Of a stretch of DNA of 64,000 nt, positions 62,383 through 64,000 are shown piece by piece (positions within the stretch are counted from its first letter, which is position 1; every line of letters starts with the position of its first letter). The stretch covers positions 47,476,982 to 47,540,981 of the forward strand of contig CM019237.1 in NCBI GenBank assembly GCA_009741485.1, read 5' to 3'. A model generated the notes under the pieces. That model was given only the letters and a program-made list of their open reading frames with translations, did not search any database and had not been told where the DNA came from. This stretch comes from Malurus cyaneus samueli (Eukaryota > Chordata > Aves > Passeriformes > Maluridae). The translations under genes were made by a program, and so were the position numbers.

Positions 62383-64000
62383 GTCTTTTATTATTTTAGT
62401 CCCTTACCTTTCTTAATAATTGTGTTCATTTTTAGAAGAAATGCTGTTCCTTGAACACCCTCGTGGTAGCATGTGGATCACACAGGTTTTTAAGATCATC
62501 ACAGAGGCAATGAAACAGTCAAGGTGGGATTTTTTTAGGCTTAAGTTATAACTAAACTTCTACTATATATCAAGAAAACTCATAGGAAGCAAATCAAACT
62601 TTCAAAGGAATACCAATATTGTCTGTCAACAAAAACAGACTTGGCAGGATTTGTAGATTCAGAAAACTTCAGAAAATAGGATAGATGTAAACCATGAAAC
62701 AACCTTTTAAGAAATTATTGTTAATTTAATTAGATTAGACAGTTTTAAATGATTCTGTGAAACACTATTCTCCTCTAATTAACAACTAGCAGTATTTCTA
62801 TTTTAAATAATTGACAGAAATTTGGTTAATGTGTGATCCAAATAGAATATACACCCAGCACTGTTTTATCCTCAGATAGCAAGAGAATAAATGGAGCAGG
62901 CAGGCTCCAGAGGAGACACATGATCCCTTCAAGCTTATTAAACCTCTACAGTGAAGAACAGCCCTAAAGCACACAGCAGAGCAATCTTACCAAGCATCTC
63001 TTCTGAGGTGTGTTATTTCTTTGTAAAACTGTGAGTGCTCTCTTGGAAACTCCACACCAGGCTGCTCCTGCTGCTGCTGTCCGTGTCCAGCTCCTGCCCA
63101 GGGCTCACATCAGGGCTTCCTCGGTGAAGGTTTATGTGCTGTAGGGCAGGGCGTCCTTAGAGCTGTGTGGTCACTAACCCAGGGGATGCCTGGACAGCTG
63201 CAGGTGAGTCACAGCCCAGATACATGGCCTAAGCCCCTGAGAGAGAAGTTTTTGGAACTGCTGTTTGGGTCATTAAAGTTAGAGCACAGTCAGGAGAGAT
63301 GTGGGCACAGCGCACCAGAAGCAGGTGGTATGCAGCTCCTTGACTGCAAAAGGCAAAGAAAATGATGAGGGGAAACCCTTATGGAATATGTCTCATTTTC
63401 TCATAAGATTCACTTTTTTCCTTAAAATGTGTGCCTAAAAATTAAAATATTTATGCTTGCAGCAATCCTGCCATAGTAGGCTGTTAAATATTAAGTGAAA
63501 TGCAATTTTCTTCTCTCCACTTTCCCCTTCACTGGCTTGATTCATAAAAACTGATTTGCCATACTCGCATGAGTCTGCCATCGTGCACACCTTGTCTTTA
63601 CTGGGAAGGAAAACCAATGCCTTGAACAGTGATACAGTTCAAAGGATGATTAAAGGTGCTGAGCAGAGTACCTCCATGCCACAGCCCTTCAAAACCCCAC
63701 ACCATTATGTAAGACATCATAATACTTCAGTTTTTCATGACAAAATAAGCCAAAATGGAATATCTGTTATAGTGGTCTCAAGATTGCTGCTTAGAAAAAC
63801 AAGGAGGCTGCAGGACCTGTCTCCCAATGTGCTGGGCAGAACCAGGCTATGGACAATCAAGGACAGATCTTCAGATGTCTGGGAACAGCCACAACCTAAT
63901 TTCAAAGGCAGCAAAAAGGAAGAAAAGTCGTCCCAAAATGTATCTGACTTTGGAAGCAAAAGTGAAGCAATCTTCAGATTGTTGCAAGACTGACTCACCC
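62383..64000. other. Non-coding sequence with GC-richer patch and a long terminal open frame
   Basis: About 63040-63340 is GC-richer and includes CAG|GTGAGT, a consensus 5' splice site with the GT at 63204. A plus frame 63556-63993 (145 codons) is the second longest in the window. It is unrecognised, partly overlapped by an 87-codon minus frame (63735-63998), and closes just before the window edge. A cryptic transcript spanning these is conceivable, but nothing links them. Confidence 0.35.

Noticed and set aside
1..64000. Bacterial or phage genes, operons, CRISPR arrays, insertion sequences
   Set aside because: No long dense frames, no ribosome-binding-site pattern, no regularly spaced repeats. 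Composition, microsatellites and CR1 mark vertebrate DNA.
1..64000. tRNA, U6, 5S or other classical RNA genes
   Set aside because: I looked for the GGTTCGAATCC-type B box, U6 5' words and several well-known miRNA mature sequences by eye and found none. Divergent copies could be missed.

Overview
This window looks like non-coding DNA from a bird. The sequence is AT-rich (I judge somewhat below 40% GC by eye, not computed) and CpG-poor. It has no operon-like packing of reading frames, and open frames rarely exceed 100 codons and usually overlap others. Interspersed repeats are sparse. The only transposon family I recognise securely is a degraded CR1 LINE 3' end at about 49743-49999, whose landmark words match avian CR1. 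CR1 also occurs in other sauropsids, so a bird is the best guess but not proven; there is no trace of Alu, B1 or L1. I find no confident protein-coding exon, tRNA, rRNA, CRISPR array or insertion sequence. A gene desert or a very long intron fits best. The longest frames (140-151 codons at 6478-6900, 45827-46344 and 63556-63993) are about what chance gives in 64 kb of such DNA.

Layout. 1-12 kb: AT-rich unique sequence with two small tandem duplications (3208-3245, 4363-4394), an AAG microsatellite and several GC-richer patches. About 12.13-12.22 kb: the strongest single structure, a near-perfect 23/25-nt inverted repeat with a 5-nt loop, the size of a pre-miRNA or a very small palindromic element. 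12.2-30 kb: AT-rich sequence with long A/T homopolymers (T21 at 19602, an A14/T16 pair at 22966-23023, an A-rich run at 23781-23830) and AT microsatellites. 30.8-34 kb: a G-rich TTAGGG-like triplication, a GC-richer patch, and a spot where two short divergent frames flank a YY1-like word (33495-33686). About 40.0-40.5 kb: a promoter-like cluster with a CCAAT word, two TATA boxes, a perfect Kozak ATG with a 14-codon frame, and a GT-rich tract. 44-46.5 kb: a C-rich tract that is a four-run G-quadruplex candidate on the minus strand, a homopyrimidine mirror repeat, and a CA/TA microsatellite. 49.7 kb: the CR1 fragment. 54-56 kb: a perfect 20-bp palindrome, then T31 and A26 tracts about 0.7 kb apart, with a short hydrophobic open frame directly after the T31. 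56-64 kb: more AT-rich sequence with a Z-DNA-like palindrome, a G6-A-G6 tract and GC-richer patches.

Because no genes are identified, no pathway or operon can be described. The observations most worth testing are the 12.15 kb hairpin, the 40.0 kb promoter-like cluster, the quadruplex-prone tracts, and the T31-associated short exon-like or retrocopy-like segment at 55.1 kb. None amounts to a demonstrated new biological system.
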